Source: Bacteroidota bacterium
GTDB taxonomy: Bacteria > Bacteroidota > Bacteroidia > Chitinophagales > Chitinophagaceae
Assembly (NCBI GenBank): GCA_018266555.1
Contig: JAFEAF010000026.1
Location: forward strand, 22,907 to 86,906
Length of the DNA: 64,000 nucleotides
Direction of reading: 5' to 3'
The translations under genes were made by a program, and so were the position numbers. Shown one piece after another: positions 53,488 through 62,898 of the stretch (positions are counted from its first letter, which is position 1; each line of letters begins with the position of its first letter). The notes beneath the pieces were generated by a model. That model was not told the origin of the DNA and made no database searches. It saw nothing but the letters and a program-made list of their open reading frames with translations.

Positions 53488-54720
53488 CTATTGTATCAGC
53501 TTCAGTTTTAATGTATAATTATTGCATTTCATCCGGTAAAAAATAATAAGAGCAGATAATATTGTCAGTAGCCCGATAATAAAAATAGAAGCATTTATGC
53601 CCAATGAATCAGCAATGATGCCCGCCAGTATTGCCCCGATTGCATAGCCGAGGTCTCGCCAAAGGCGGAATATTCCTACACTTTTTGCCCGATCGGTTGG
53701 ATGCGTATTTTCAGCTACTGTTGCAAGAAAAGTAGGATACACCAGGGCGGTGCCCAATCCCAATACAACGGACAGAAATATAAAATCTGTAATGGTGGCA
53801 GCAAATAAAAATCCGATTAAGGATAATCCCTGTAATAACATTCCGGCAAAGAGTAAATTTTTTTTGCAAAAACGATCAGCCATTTTTCCTGTAAATAACT
53901 GACCGATGCCCCACACCGCCGGATAAATCGCAGTTACCATTCCAATCTGGCCGATGGAAAAACCTTTTGATGCAAGTAAAATAGGAAACAAACCCCAAAC
54001 CATTCCATCATTAAGGTTATTCACTAGCCCGGCCTGGGTAACGGAACCGAGATTTTTATTTTTCCAGGTAGTATCCCAAAAAATGTTTTTAAGCAAGGGT
54101 ATTGAAGAAACGGTCGTTTCTGCAGTTACATGATGTCTTGTATCTTTTACAAGTAACCAGCTCACAAAAAAACCAGCGGATGACAAAAAGATACCAATAT
54201 AAAATGGATAGGGTCTTGATCCATATTCCGATGCGATCCATCCGGTGAGAAAAGCTACCAGCGCTAAGGCAAGATATCCTGCAAATTCATTTATTCCCAT
54301 GGCAAGGCCACGTTGTTTTTCTCCTACCAGATCTATTTTCATTACTACCGTGCTGCTCCAGGTCAATCCCTGGTTGATGCCGAGTAAAATATTAGCGGCT
54401 ACAATCCAGCTCCAGTTATCGGCAAACATTAATATAAAAGGAACAGGAATTCCGAACAACCATCCGAGCGTTAATAAATTTTTTCTTCCGAATTTATTGG
54501 ATAAAGATCCTGTAAAATAATTGGTAATTGCTTTTACGATTCCAAATACAACAATGAAAGAAAGAATAACTGATTTTGCAGCAATATGAAATTCGGTATC
54601 GGCAATTTCAGGAAGAATGCTTCTTTCCAGCCCTGCCATGCCTCCTACAAAGGCATTGACAATAACCAACAAAGTGAATTGTTGCCAGTTTTCTTTTAAA
54701 CCAAGTTGTACCGGCTTCAT
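53488..54720 (-). CDS. MFS transporter
   Basis: 410 residues with 12 predicted TM helices. Family marks: TNYFTGSLSNKFGRKNLLTLGW (loop 2-3 motif, D/GxxxxRxGRR-like) and RAKSVGIFRLWRDLGYAIGAILAGIIADS in the second half. It resembles sugar/drug exporter-type permeases, with substrate not inferable. The stop of this gene's upstream neighbour (rhodanese, same strand) is 4 nt before its start, so the two are co-transcribed. Confidence 0.9.
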   Translation of the reverse strand: MKPVQLGLKENWQQFTLLVIVNAFVGGMAGLERSILPEIADTEFHIAAKSVILSFIVVFGIVKAITNYFTGSLSNKFGRKNLLTLGWLFGIPVPFILMFADNWSWIVAANILLGINQGLTWSSTVVMKIDLVGEKQRGLAMGINEFAGYLALALVAFLTGWIASEYGSRPYPFYIGIFLSSAGFFVSWLLVKDTRHHVTAETTVSSIPLLKNIFWDTTWKNKNLGSVTQAGLVNNLNDGMVWGLFPILLASKGFSIGQIGMVTAIYPAVWGIGQLFTGKMADRFCKKNLLFAGMLLQGLSLIGFLFAATITDFIFLSVVLGLGTALVYPTFLATVAENTHPTDRAKSVGIFRLWRDLGYAIGAILAGIIADSLGINASIFIIGLLTILSALIIFYRMKCNNYTLKLKLIQ

Positions 54721-54724
54721 TTTT

Positions 54725-55168
54725 TTATTGGTGTGTCGCCATTGGATAATTATGATTAATCCAGTCTGTTTTCAAATTTGTAGTAAGATTAAGAAGTTTT
54801 TGATTGGCGAAATTCATTTCATTTAAAAGTTTAAATGCCGGGCGGATATTCGGACAATTTTTAAAAGGGCAACATCCGCAATAAATCACAATTTCCCGGT
54901 CCCGGTTTACTCCGGCTAAAAATGATTTCAGGCTATCAAAGTTTTCTTTTTTACTAACGGGGCCAATATCAATAGCATTTTTTATCAATCCTGCAGGGCC
55001 AATGTTGAAGATGAGCGGCTGTGGAGCGGAGGCATCATTGATCATTGCCACCAGGTCTTTGGGTTGCATTAGCTGGCCAGGTTTCCATGGTTCAGTTTGC
55101 GCATGAACTATACCTGCAAAAGCCACCAATAAAAGCAATATGACAAATAAGCGAGGATACTTTTTCAT
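54725..55168 (-). CDS. Exported rhodanese-like protein
   Basis: About 147-residue rhodanese fold with a signal (PRLFVILLLLVAFAGIVHAQ). The active-site loop reads IVIYCGCCPFKNCPNIRPAF, with the catalytic Cys in CGCC and a third Cys shortly after, unusual compared with the CxxxxR loop. It could be a periplasmic sulfurtransferase or a metal/redox protein. I chose the start at 55168 (MKKYPRLF) because the 13 residues before it are not signal-like. It is the first gene of a two-gene unit with the MFS transporter. Confidence 0.83.
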   Translation of the reverse strand: MKKYPRLFVILLLLVAFAGIVHAQTEPWKPGQLMQPKDLVAMINDASAPQPLIFNIGPAGLIKNAIDIGPVSKKENFDSLKSFLAGVNRDREIVIYCGCCPFKNCPNIRPAFKLLNEMNFANQKLLNLTTNLKTDWINHNYPMATHQ

Positions 55169-55277
55169 TTTAATTTTTAATATTAGTATTGAGCCGGCTT
55201 CATGCATGGATTCCCGGGCTAAATTTTTATATGCTTATCAATACATGTAAAACCGGCACAATAATAAAATAAACTTT

Positions 55278-57251
55278 CTAATTTTCTTTTACAATTTTAT
55301 CATCATTGCCTTTATCTTTTTCTTTAGCCAGTAATTCTGCATTTTGCACCAGCCTTATAAACTCAGAGCGATAGCCTTCTTCATCGTGACCTTTTGCATT
55401 TTTAGCCAATGCCATCACGTTGCTGAAGGATGATGCTGATTTGAATTCCGAATTGCGTAGCAACATTCCAAACTCCGCAACCGAAGCAGCAAAACGAAAA
55501 TTGTCAGATGTTTTTGCAACAGGAACCTGTTCATCTAAAACCGGGTGTTCAATCAACTTACTGACCTCTTCATCAGGAGATTTGTAGCGGAATTTCACAG
55601 TCAACATTTCATCAGTATTTGAAGATTTGCTTAATGGAACAGGAGTAACCTGGTATTTCAACGGGTCCACTTTTTCCAGAAAATCACTTTTTACTCCCGC
55701 CGGAATGATTTCATACAATGCCGTAACAGTATGGCCACTTCCTAATTCGCCGGCATCCTTTTTATCATTATTAAAATCCTCTTTGTTCAATATGCGATTC
55801 TCATAACCGATCAGGCGATAGCCCTGCACTTTTGCCGGATTAAATTCTATTTGCAGCTTCACATCTTTGGCGATGGTGAAAAGTGTTCCGCCAAATTCAT
55901 TTACTAAAACTTTCTTTGCTTCGCTTAACTGATCAATGTACGCATGATTGCCGTTACCTTTATCAGCCAGCTTTTGCATTTTGCTGTCTTTATAATTTCC
56001 CATGCCATAGCCAAGCACCGTTAGAAAAACGCCACTCTTTTTTTCCTGCTCAATTAAACTTTCCATTTCATCATCGCTGCTCACACCGATATTAAAATCT
56101 CCGTCGGTGCAAAGTATCACCCTGTTATTTCCTTCTTTTGAAAAATTTTCTTTAGCAATTTTATAGGCGAGTTTTATTCCTGCTCCTCCCGCTGTGGAAC
56201 CACCGGCTTCCAGGTTATCAATAGCATCTTTGATTTTTGTTTTGTCACTACCGTGGGTGGAAGGAAGCACTAAGCCTGCATTACCGGCATAAACTACAAT
56301 CGCCACTTTGTCTTTTTCACGGAGCTGGTCCACCAGCATTTTCATGGATGCTTTTACGAGAGGTAGTTTATTCGGTTCATCCATAGAACCGGAAACGTCA
56401 ATCAGGAAAACCAAATTGGAAGCAGGCAGATTTTCTGCCGGGATTTTTTTCCCCTGCAATCCAATCAGCACTAATTTAGTTTCTTTATTCCAGGGGCAAT
56501 CTGAAATTTCTGTGTTTATTGAAAATGGGTTTTCTCCTGTCGGCTGAGGATATTCATAATGAAAATAATTGATCAGCTCTTCAATACGTACTGCACCGGC
56601 TGGCGGCCATTGCCCGAGATTCAAATACCGGCGGACATTACTGTAAGATGCTGCGTCCACATCAATGGAAAAAGTAGAAAGAGGATTGTCATTTACTTTC
56701 AGAAAACGATTTTCAGTAATGTGATCATAAGATTCCGTATTAAAATTATTAGCGGCTTCATCTCCGATAATTTCTTTATCTCTTGAAATGTATGGGCTTG
56801 AAAACTGAACACTGGTATTCCTGCCAGAAATTGAATTGTAATATGCTCCGGGTTCATTCAAACTTTTATTTAAGGATGCATTGTAGTTATCCAGGCGATT
56901 TTGAATTCTTGCACCATAGTTTGTTACTACTGTTTCCTGTAATGCGGAATCAGAAGTAACTGCGGTGAGCTTCATATTTATTACAGATTTACCTTTAATC
57001 TTTATTTCTTTCTGCTGAAAACCTACGGAAGAAAAAACAAGTATGCCATAATTATTTCCAACTGTAATTTTATAAACACCGTCGGCTGCCGATGAGGTTC
57101 CATGTGTGGTTCCTTTTTCCGTCACGGTGACTGCCGCAACAGGATTGCCGTTTTCATCGGTAATTTTTCCGGTTATCGTTAATGAATGGAATGAACGGAA
57201 TGCAAGAAAGAAAATTAAAAGGGGCGCTAAGGCAAATAGTATTTGTTTCAT
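55278..57251 (-). CDS. Surface VWA protein (YfbK-like) with carboxypeptidase-like N-terminus
   Basis: 657 residues: signal peptide (LFALAPLLIFFLAFRSF), a CarboxypepD_reg-like beta-sandwich (LTITGKITDENGNPVAAVTVTEKGTTHG), a linker, a vWF-N-like region (FSIDVDAASYSNVRRYLNLGQWPPAGAVRIEELINYFHY), a VWA domain with a complete MIDAS (DVSGSM, Thr in AGGSTAGGA, DGDFN), and a C-terminal DUF3520-type domain (GHTVTALYEIIPAG). Related proteins are exported and calcium- or protein-binding. It is divergent from an ECF sigma factor and anti-sigma-like gene, so it may be in their regulon. That is inference. Confidence 0.88.
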   Translation of the reverse strand: MKQILFALAPLLIFFLAFRSFHSLTITGKITDENGNPVAAVTVTEKGTTHGTSSAADGVYKITVGNNYGILVFSSVGFQQKEIKIKGKSVINMKLTAVTSDSALQETVVTNYGARIQNRLDNYNASLNKSLNEPGAYYNSISGRNTSVQFSSPYISRDKEIIGDEAANNFNTESYDHITENRFLKVNDNPLSTFSIDVDAASYSNVRRYLNLGQWPPAGAVRIEELINYFHYEYPQPTGENPFSINTEISDCPWNKETKLVLIGLQGKKIPAENLPASNLVFLIDVSGSMDEPNKLPLVKASMKMLVDQLREKDKVAIVVYAGNAGLVLPSTHGSDKTKIKDAIDNLEAGGSTAGGAGIKLAYKIAKENFSKEGNNRVILCTDGDFNIGVSSDDEMESLIEQEKKSGVFLTVLGYGMGNYKDSKMQKLADKGNGNHAYIDQLSEAKKVLVNEFGGTLFTIAKDVKLQIEFNPAKVQGYRLIGYENRILNKEDFNNDKKDAGELGSGHTVTALYEIIPAGVKSDFLEKVDPLKYQVTPVPLSKSSNTDEMLTVKFRYKSPDEEVSKLIEHPVLDEQVPVAKTSDNFRFAASVAEFGMLLRNSEFKSASSFSNVMALAKNAKGHDEEGYRSEFIRLVQNAELLAKEKDKGNDDKIVKEN

Positions 57252-57359
57252 AAAGTGTATTTACCAACTGAGATGCCCCGGATTTCAATTTTGCATAAAA
57301 CCAGTTAAAAAATTTATTTGAAACATTAAAGCGATTGACAGGTTTAGTAATTTAGTATA

Positions 57360-57923
57360 ATGTCTTTTCTGAAAAGCATACCCGGAAAAAATCTACCTGA
57401 TAAGGAACTGGTACTTCTTTATAAACAAAACGAAGAGCTTTCTGTATTAGGTGAATTATACCAGCGCTATATGGAACTGGTGTATGGCGTGTGCCTGAAT
57501 TATTTCAAAGAACCTGAAAGAGCTAAGGACAGTGTAATGATGATCTTTGAAGAATTAATAGTTAAATTGAAAAAGCACGAGGTGGAAAATTTTAAGAGCT
57601 GGTTGTATCAATTAGCTAAAAACCATTGCCTGATGCAACTGAGGACTCCCAAGAATTTAAAAACGGTAGAATTTACTGCCGGGCTTATGCAAAGCGAAGA
57701 AAATGTGCATCTGAATGATGTATTGGAAAAAGAAGCGAATTTTAAAAAACTGGAAAATTGCCTCGGCATTTTAGATGATGGGCAACGACAGGCTATTCAA
57801 ATGTTTTACCTGGAAGGAAAATGTTACCATGAGATAGCCGAAATCACAGGAATGAACTGGAACCTGGTTAGGAGTTTTATTCAGAACGGAAGAAGAAACT
57901 TGAAAAATTGTATGGAGAAATAA
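57360..57923 (+). CDS. ECF-type RNA polymerase sigma factor
   Basis: 187 residues. The region 2 pattern is LYKQNEELSVLGELYQRYMELVYGVCLNYFKEPERAKDSVMMIFEELI; region 4 ends in YHEIAEITGMNWNLVRSFIQNGRRNLKNCM, a helix-turn-helix. An extracytoplasmic-function sigma factor would respond to envelope signals through the membrane partner encoded 75 nt downstream. Its promoter lies in the 108-nt region shared with the divergent VWA gene. Confidence 0.92.
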   Translation: MSFLKSIPGKNLPDKELVLLYKQNEELSVLGELYQRYMELVYGVCLNYFKEPERAKDSVMMIFEELIVKLKKHEVENFKSWLYQLAKNHCLMQLRTPKNLKTVEFTAGLMQSEENVHLNDVLEKEANFKKLENCLGILDDGQRQAIQMFYLEGKCYHEIAEITGMNWNLVRSFIQNGRRNLKNCMEK

Positions 57924-57998
57924 GAGGCAAAGCTGAGAGCTTCACAGACCGGGAAATCAGGAAGCTGAAATTTTTAATTTTGATTTTAGAATTGGTTT

Positions 57999-59384
57999 AT
58001 GCCGGATAAAAATAAAATAAAACAATTTACAGCAACGGATATTGAAAGATATCAGAAAGGCATGATGTCTTCAAAAGAAAAACATGAATTGGAAAAAGCT
58101 GCTCTCGAGGATCCTTTCCTTGCTGATGCCATCGAAGGATATTCTTCAGGCAGTGCTAAAATCCCGGACGATATAGTTGAATTACAAAAAAGGCTGGATG
58201 GAAGAATAGAAAATGAAAAAGCAAAATCAATATTTATAAACAGGTACCCTGGTTTTACCTGGTGGCGGGTTGCTGCTGTGTTGATTGTATTGGCAGGAGC
58301 AGGTTTTCTTGTTTATCAGTTTACAGCAAACAGACACCCTGATAAAATTGCTGAGAATAAGCCAGCGCAATCACAACGAGCTGCTGTTACAGATTCTGTT
58401 CAAAAGGCAGATATGAATAAAGACGTTTTAGTAAATACCTTGGCCCAGGAAAAAATGAACAAACCTACTGTCAATAGAGAAACGACAAGTAATGGCATGG
58501 GCAGGATGAAAAGAGATACGGAAGCCTTTCAAACTTTGAATAAAGAACCGGTAAGAATTTCTTCAGCAGAAAGCCTGGCAGAAAAAAATTCAGAGAAAGA
58601 TGTTGCCAGGAATGATGAAGTATTCAAAAATGACTTGAATGTTCAAAAATTTAATGCACAACGTAAGATGGATGAATCCGCCTCGGTAAAAAAATTACCC
58701 GGGGTAAATGCATCAGCGCTGAAAGATAAAGCACAAGAGACACATGTCACCATCATGAACAAAACAAATGCTATCTCCGGAAATATGAAACAGGAAAACC
58801 TGTTTCGAAATTATGTTTTTCGTGGCCAGGTAACAGATAAAAATAATATCCCGATCCCATTTGCCAATATTACCAATTTAAAAGACAGCTCGGAGTCTTA
58901 TGCAGATGCCAAAGGGTATTTCACTCTTACTTCTCCTGATTCCTCGCTGGATGTGCGGATTCAATCATTGGGTTTCTCAGATGCCGGTGCAGAATTTCAT
59001 TCTCGGGATGCGAATAATAAGGTAGTCTTACAGGAAGATAAAAGTATATCCGCAGCGATACTGAGCAAGAAAAAACCGAATTATAACCGTTTTGGAGTTT
59101 CTATTTTAAAAGCGGATCAAACTGAACCTTTAGATGGCTGGAATAATTATGACGCATATCTTGCAAATAATCTCCGGGAATCCCATGCGATACGCATGAA
59201 AGCAGATGGAGGCTCTGCCGATATTTCATTTGAAGTGGGCAAAGACGGCAGACCTGTAAATTTTAAAGTGGAAAAACCTTTGTGCAAAGAATGTGATACA
59301 GAAGCAATACGCCTGATCAAAGATGGCCCGAAATGGATAAGTAAATCAATGAAGAGCAGGGTGACTGTTATTGTTCAATTTTAA
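57999..59384 (+). CDS. Membrane anti-sigma-like protein with carboxypeptidase-like and TonB-like domains
   Basis: 461 residues: a cytosolic N-terminus of about 85 residues that can bind the sigma factor, one TM helix (FTWWRVAAVLIVLAGAGFLVYQF, about 85-107), a long Asn/Lys/Ala-rich periplasmic linker, a carboxypeptidase-like domain (RGQVTDKNNIPIPFANITNLKDS...SYADAKGYFTLT) and a C-terminal TonB-like segment (SFEVGKDGRPVNFKVEKPLC ... AIRLIKDGPKWIS). The TonB-like C-terminus suggests direct contact with an outer-membrane partner, unlike plain FecR proteins. Function by context: regulator of the preceding sigma factor. Confidence 0.83.
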   Translation: MPDKNKIKQFTATDIERYQKGMMSSKEKHELEKAALEDPFLADAIEGYSSGSAKIPDDIVELQKRLDGRIENEKAKSIFINRYPGFTWWRVAAVLIVLAGAGFLVYQFTANRHPDKIAENKPAQSQRAAVTDSVQKADMNKDVLVNTLAQEKMNKPTVNRETTSNGMGRMKRDTEAFQTLNKEPVRISSAESLAEKNSEKDVARNDEVFKNDLNVQKFNAQRKMDESASVKKLPGVNASALKDKAQETHVTIMNKTNAISGNMKQENLFRNYVFRGQVTDKNNIPIPFANITNLKDSSESYADAKGYFTLTSPDSSLDVRIQSLGFSDAGAEFHSRDANNKVVLQEDKSISAAILSKKKPNYNRFGVSILKADQTEPLDGWNNYDAYLANNLRESHAIRMKADGGSADISFEVGKDGRPVNFKVEKPLCKECDTEAIRLIKDGPKWISKSMKSRVTVIVQF

Positions 59385-59492
59385 TCAGATGGAATTAAAA
59401 TTATCTTTTGCCATGCCGACCTGCAGGTAAGAGTAAACTGAAATTGCTTTCATCCCTCTTTCCTTAACTTCGTACATTAAAACCCCCTTAAC

Positions 59493-60329
59493 ATGAAAAA
59501 AATATTTTTGCTTGCTGTTGCTGTGTATGCATTTCTGTTTACCAATGCGCAATCCATAAAAACTCCGGCGCCAAGCCCTACTCAAACATTGAAACAGGAT
59601 TTTGCCCTTTCATCTATTGAAATATCTTATTCAAGACCGGGAGTAAAAGGGAGAAAAATATTTGGTGACCTTGTACCTTATGGAAAAGTATGGCGTACCG
59701 GGGCTAACAGTGCAACTACAATTACTTTTGGTGAAGATGTCACGATTGGAGGCACATTGGTGAAAGCCGGAACGTATGGCTTGCTCACTATACCGGATAA
59801 AGATAACTGGACTATTATTATCAGCAAACAAACTGATGTAACCAGCCCGGCAGATTACAAACAGGATGAAGATGTAGTGCGAGTGAATACAAAACCTCAG
59901 ACACTTACATTTTCTGAAGAAACTTTCACTATTAATATTTATGATATCAAGGATAATAGTTGTTCTATTGGTTTTTTATGGGATAATCAGTATGCAGGAT
60001 TTACTGTCACAACAGATATTGATAAAAAAATAATGGCGAATATCAAAAAGGTTATGGATGGTGACACCCGGCCTTATTTTCAGTCTGCCATGTATTATCT
60101 GAACAATGGCAAAGATCTGAATCAGGCTCTTATTTGGTTTAATAAAGCAGTTGAACTACAGCCAAATACTTTTTTTATCATTTACCAGCAGGCTGTCTGT
60201 CTTGCAAAACTTGGGAAAAAAGGGGAAGCTAAAGCTGCTGCACAAAAATCAATGGCTTTGGCTAAAGAAGCTAAGAATGATGATTATGTAAGGCTTAATG
60301 AAAAATTGTTGGCGGAACTGGACAAATAG
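59493..60329 (+). CDS. DUF2911 protein with TPR tail
   Basis: 278 residues: signal peptide (IFLLAVAVYAFLFTNAQS), a DUF2911 beta-rich domain (LSSIEISYSRPGVKGRKIFGDLVPYGKVWRTGANSATTITFGEDV...WTIIISKQTD) and a C-terminal TPR repeat (NNGKDLNQALIWFNKAVELQPNTFFIIYQQAVCLAKLGKKGEAKAAAQKSMALAKE). Periplasmic protein of unknown function, common in Bacteroidota. Probably monocistronic: 108 nt follow the previous stop, with TAACTTCG (59465-59472) as a -7-like box, and a terminator follows. Confidence 0.88.
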   Translation: MKKIFLLAVAVYAFLFTNAQSIKTPAPSPTQTLKQDFALSSIEISYSRPGVKGRKIFGDLVPYGKVWRTGANSATTITFGEDVTIGGTLVKAGTYGLLTIPDKDNWTIIISKQTDVTSPADYKQDEDVVRVNTKPQTLTFSEETFTINIYDIKDNSCSIGFLWDNQYAGFTVTTDIDKKIMANIKKVMDGDTRPYFQSAMYYLNNGKDLNQALIWFNKAVELQPNTFFIIYQQAVCLAKLGKKGEAKAAAQKSMALAKEAKNDDYVRLNEKLLAELDK

Positions 60330-60364
60330 ACTTGAGCTTTAAGAAAGTTTAATTTTTCAAATAT

Positions 60365-60399
60365 AAATGCTGGCTTATGCCGGCGTTTATTATTTTTTC
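60365..60399 (+). terminator. Intrinsic terminator of the DUF2911 gene
   Basis: A 10-bp stem AAATGCTGGC/GCCGGCGTTT with two G-U pairs and a TTAT loop is followed by a T-rich run (ATTATTTTTTC). It lies between the convergent DUF2911 (+) and glycosylphosphotransferase (-) genes. Confidence 0.85.
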
Positions 60400-60433
60400 A
60401 CGGCTTATTGTTAGAGCAAAAAATCCTGCTCTT

Positions 60434-61855
60434 TTATTTTCCTTTACCCAAAAAGATAATGCGTAGAGAAAGGATCATAATTTTAAAATCAAGCGAAAGA
60501 GATATGTTTTCAATATACAGCAGATCGTATTTGCAGCGTTCTATCATTTCATCCAGGTTTTCTGCATACCCGAATTTTACCATACCCCAGCATGTTAATC
60601 CGGGTTTCACTCTCAGTAAATATTTATAATAAGGGAAACGGGTTACCAGTTGGTCAATATAATATTTACGTTCGGGCCTGGGGCCAACGAGGCTCATATC
60701 ACCTTTTAAAATGTTATAGAGTTGGGGTAATTCATCCAGCCGCCAGCGACGCATTATTCTTCCCCAATTCGTGATTCGGGGATCATGATCTGAAGAAAGT
60801 GCAGGCCCGTTTTTTTCTGCATCTTTAATCATGGACCGGAATTTATACAACCAAAACGGTTTGCCTTTATAGCCGATACGTTCCTGTTTATAAATTATCG
60901 GCCCTTTTGAAGAAAGCTTTACCCTGACAGCAATATAAAGCATTAAAGGAGAAAGAAAGATCATACCGAAAATGGATACCAGTACATCTATCAGCCTTTT
61001 TAGATTTAATTGCCAGAAAGGCATCAGTGTAGTTTGTAACTCAATAAGCGGGGCTCCTAAGACATTTATAGTTCGTACAGATCCGGAAAGAATGTCCAAT
61101 GCGTTAGCCTGAATTCTTATTTCAACATTTTTTTCACTTAGCCGGTTAATGAGATTTTCCAATATTGGCTGTGCAGATTTTTCCAGTGCCAATATCACCT
61201 GTTGAATTTTATAACGGTCGATGACTGATTCCATTTCGTCTATTGTGCCCAGCCCGGGCATGAATTGATCTATTTCGTTTTTCCCATTTAAAGAAAGAGT
61301 CAAAAAACCGGCGTATCGGTACCCATCATTATGCAGGCTAAGTTTTGTTTCTTTAAAAATGCGCAGGGCATTGTCCTGGCTGCCGATCATTAATGTATTA
61401 AAGAAAACTTTTCCGGAAAGAATCTGCCTTTTTACAATATTCAGCAGAATCCATCTTCCCAGGAAAGTGAAAATAAATTGTAAGACTAATAAAAAAAAGA
61501 AAGCTAAATAATAATAGGTATGGCCACTTTTAGTGTCATTATATATGTACAAAAAGAACAGAATGACACAACCGATAATACTGTTCACAAGGGTTATTGT
61601 AAATTCAAACAGCCTTGATTTTTTATAAAGTGAAATAGAATAGGCTCCGGCAAGGGTATATAGGGCAAGCCACCCGAATGAAACGAGGAGCAACTCCAAA
61701 AAAAAATTCCTGTCGAATGGAAGATTGTCGTTTGCCGAAGGATCATTCATCAATAAGCTCCTTCGTATGAAATAAAATACTATCCAGGTTAAAGCTGCTG
61801 TAAAAAAGTCAATCACGGCATACCATGCTACAGATATCTGTTTTTGTGAATGCAT
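60434..61855 (-). CDS. Polyprenyl-phosphate sugar phosphotransferase (WcaJ/PglC-type)
   Basis: 473 residues. The N-terminus has five membrane helices, then a CoA-binding-like Rossmann domain (residues about 150-260). The C-terminal bacterial sugar transferase domain has a reentrant anchor (LIDVLVSIFGMIFLSPLML) and conserved motifs YKFRSM, RWRLDELPQLYNILKGDMSLVGPRPE and PGLTCWG. It transfers a hexose-1-phosphate to undecaprenyl phosphate, starting a surface or exopolysaccharide. Overlaps the Gfo/Idh/MocA gene by 1 nt (stop/start), so they form an operon. The sugar is not determinable. Confidence 0.93.
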   Translation of the reverse strand: MHSQKQISVAWYAVIDFFTAALTWIVFYFIRRSLLMNDPSANDNLPFDRNFFLELLLVSFGWLALYTLAGAYSISLYKKSRLFEFTITLVNSIIGCVILFFLYIYNDTKSGHTYYYLAFFFLLVLQFIFTFLGRWILLNIVKRQILSGKVFFNTLMIGSQDNALRIFKETKLSLHNDGYRYAGFLTLSLNGKNEIDQFMPGLGTIDEMESVIDRYKIQQVILALEKSAQPILENLINRLSEKNVEIRIQANALDILSGSVRTINVLGAPLIELQTTLMPFWQLNLKRLIDVLVSIFGMIFLSPLMLYIAVRVKLSSKGPIIYKQERIGYKGKPFWLYKFRSMIKDAEKNGPALSSDHDPRITNWGRIMRRWRLDELPQLYNILKGDMSLVGPRPERKYYIDQLVTRFPYYKYLLRVKPGLTCWGMVKFGYAENLDEMIERCKYDLLYIENISLSLDFKIMILSLRIIFLGKGK

Positions 61856-62829
61856 CAGGTTGTGATAATAAGATTTCCGATTTTATGAAGTATCTGGTGA
61901 GCGACATCCATAGCCATCAAGCCATCAATTTCTGATACAACTGTTTTAGTATTATTCAAAATTGCATTTCGGAATTCTTCCAGTTCTTTGCGGATTGCAT
62001 TTACTTCTGGCACTATGGGATTGGCAATGGCAACAGTCTTTTTGCCATGCGGGGTTTCAATATCGAAAGCAAACATATTATTGTCCGATGAATCTTTTAA
62101 TTTGAATACTTCAGATTTCTTGTTCAAAAAATCAATACCGATATAGGCATCTTTCTGAAAGAGTCGCATCTTTCGCATTTTTTTCATTGAGATACGGCTG
62201 CTGGTGAGATTAGCTACACATCCATTATGAAACTCGATGCGGACATTTGCAATATCCGGAGTATCGGTAAGCACACCAACGCCGCTGGCTGAAATATTTT
62301 TTACATCGCTTTTTACAATACTTAAAATAATATCAATATCATGAATCATCAGGTCAAGGATCACACTGACTTCTGTTCCTCTCGGGTTAAATTGCGCTAA
62401 ACGGTGTACTTCGATAAACATTGGATTCAGATGCATATCTTTTACAGATAGGTAAGCAGGATTAAACCTTTCAACATGCCCAACCTGTAATTTTATGCCG
62501 GATTCATTTACGAGTTTTACCAGTTGCTCCGCTTCCTGCATGGTATTAGCTAAGGGTTTTTCAACAAAAACATGCTTACCTCTCTTGATGGCTTGTTCAC
62601 ATAATTCAAAATGATGATTGGTTGGGGCCACAATATCCAGTGCATCGCAGGATTCCATTAAAGCAAGCGTATCGGAAAACCTCAGGATTTGATAGGTATC
62701 CGATACTTCTTTGGCAATGTTATCATCCGGATCATAAAATCCAACGATATCAATTCCCGGAATCTCTTTCCAATTGTTAAGATGAAATTTACCAAGATGC
62801 CCGGTTCCTAAAACACCAATTTTAAGCAT
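61855..62829 (-). CDS. Gfo/Idh/MocA family NAD-dependent oxidoreductase
   Basis: 324 residues. Rossmann N-terminus KIGVLGTGHLGKFHLNNW (GxGxxG), then the family signature HVFVEKPLANTMQEAEQLV (EKP, catalytic Lys), and a C-terminal alpha/beta domain (HDIDIILSIVKSDVKNISA) with the His-Asp pair. It reduces or oxidises a sugar, often a nucleotide sugar, which fits with the partner phosphotransferase one base downstream. Substrate open. 70 nt separate it from the L,D-transpeptidase gene. Confidence 0.92.
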   Translation of the reverse strand: MLKIGVLGTGHLGKFHLNNWKEIPGIDIVGFYDPDDNIAKEVSDTYQILRFSDTLALMESCDALDIVAPTNHHFELCEQAIKRGKHVFVEKPLANTMQEAEQLVKLVNESGIKLQVGHVERFNPAYLSVKDMHLNPMFIEVHRLAQFNPRGTEVSVILDLMIHDIDIILSIVKSDVKNISASGVGVLTDTPDIANVRIEFHNGCVANLTSSRISMKKMRKMRLFQKDAYIGIDFLNKKSEVFKLKDSSDNNMFAFDIETPHGKKTVAIANPIVPEVNAIRKELEEFRNAILNNTKTVVSEIDGLMAMDVAHQILHKIGNLIITT

Positions 62830-62898
62830 ATCCAGATATTAATTCGCAAAGATAAACATTGCAAATGCTTTTTTATGGACTGTGTACAACCGGAACCG

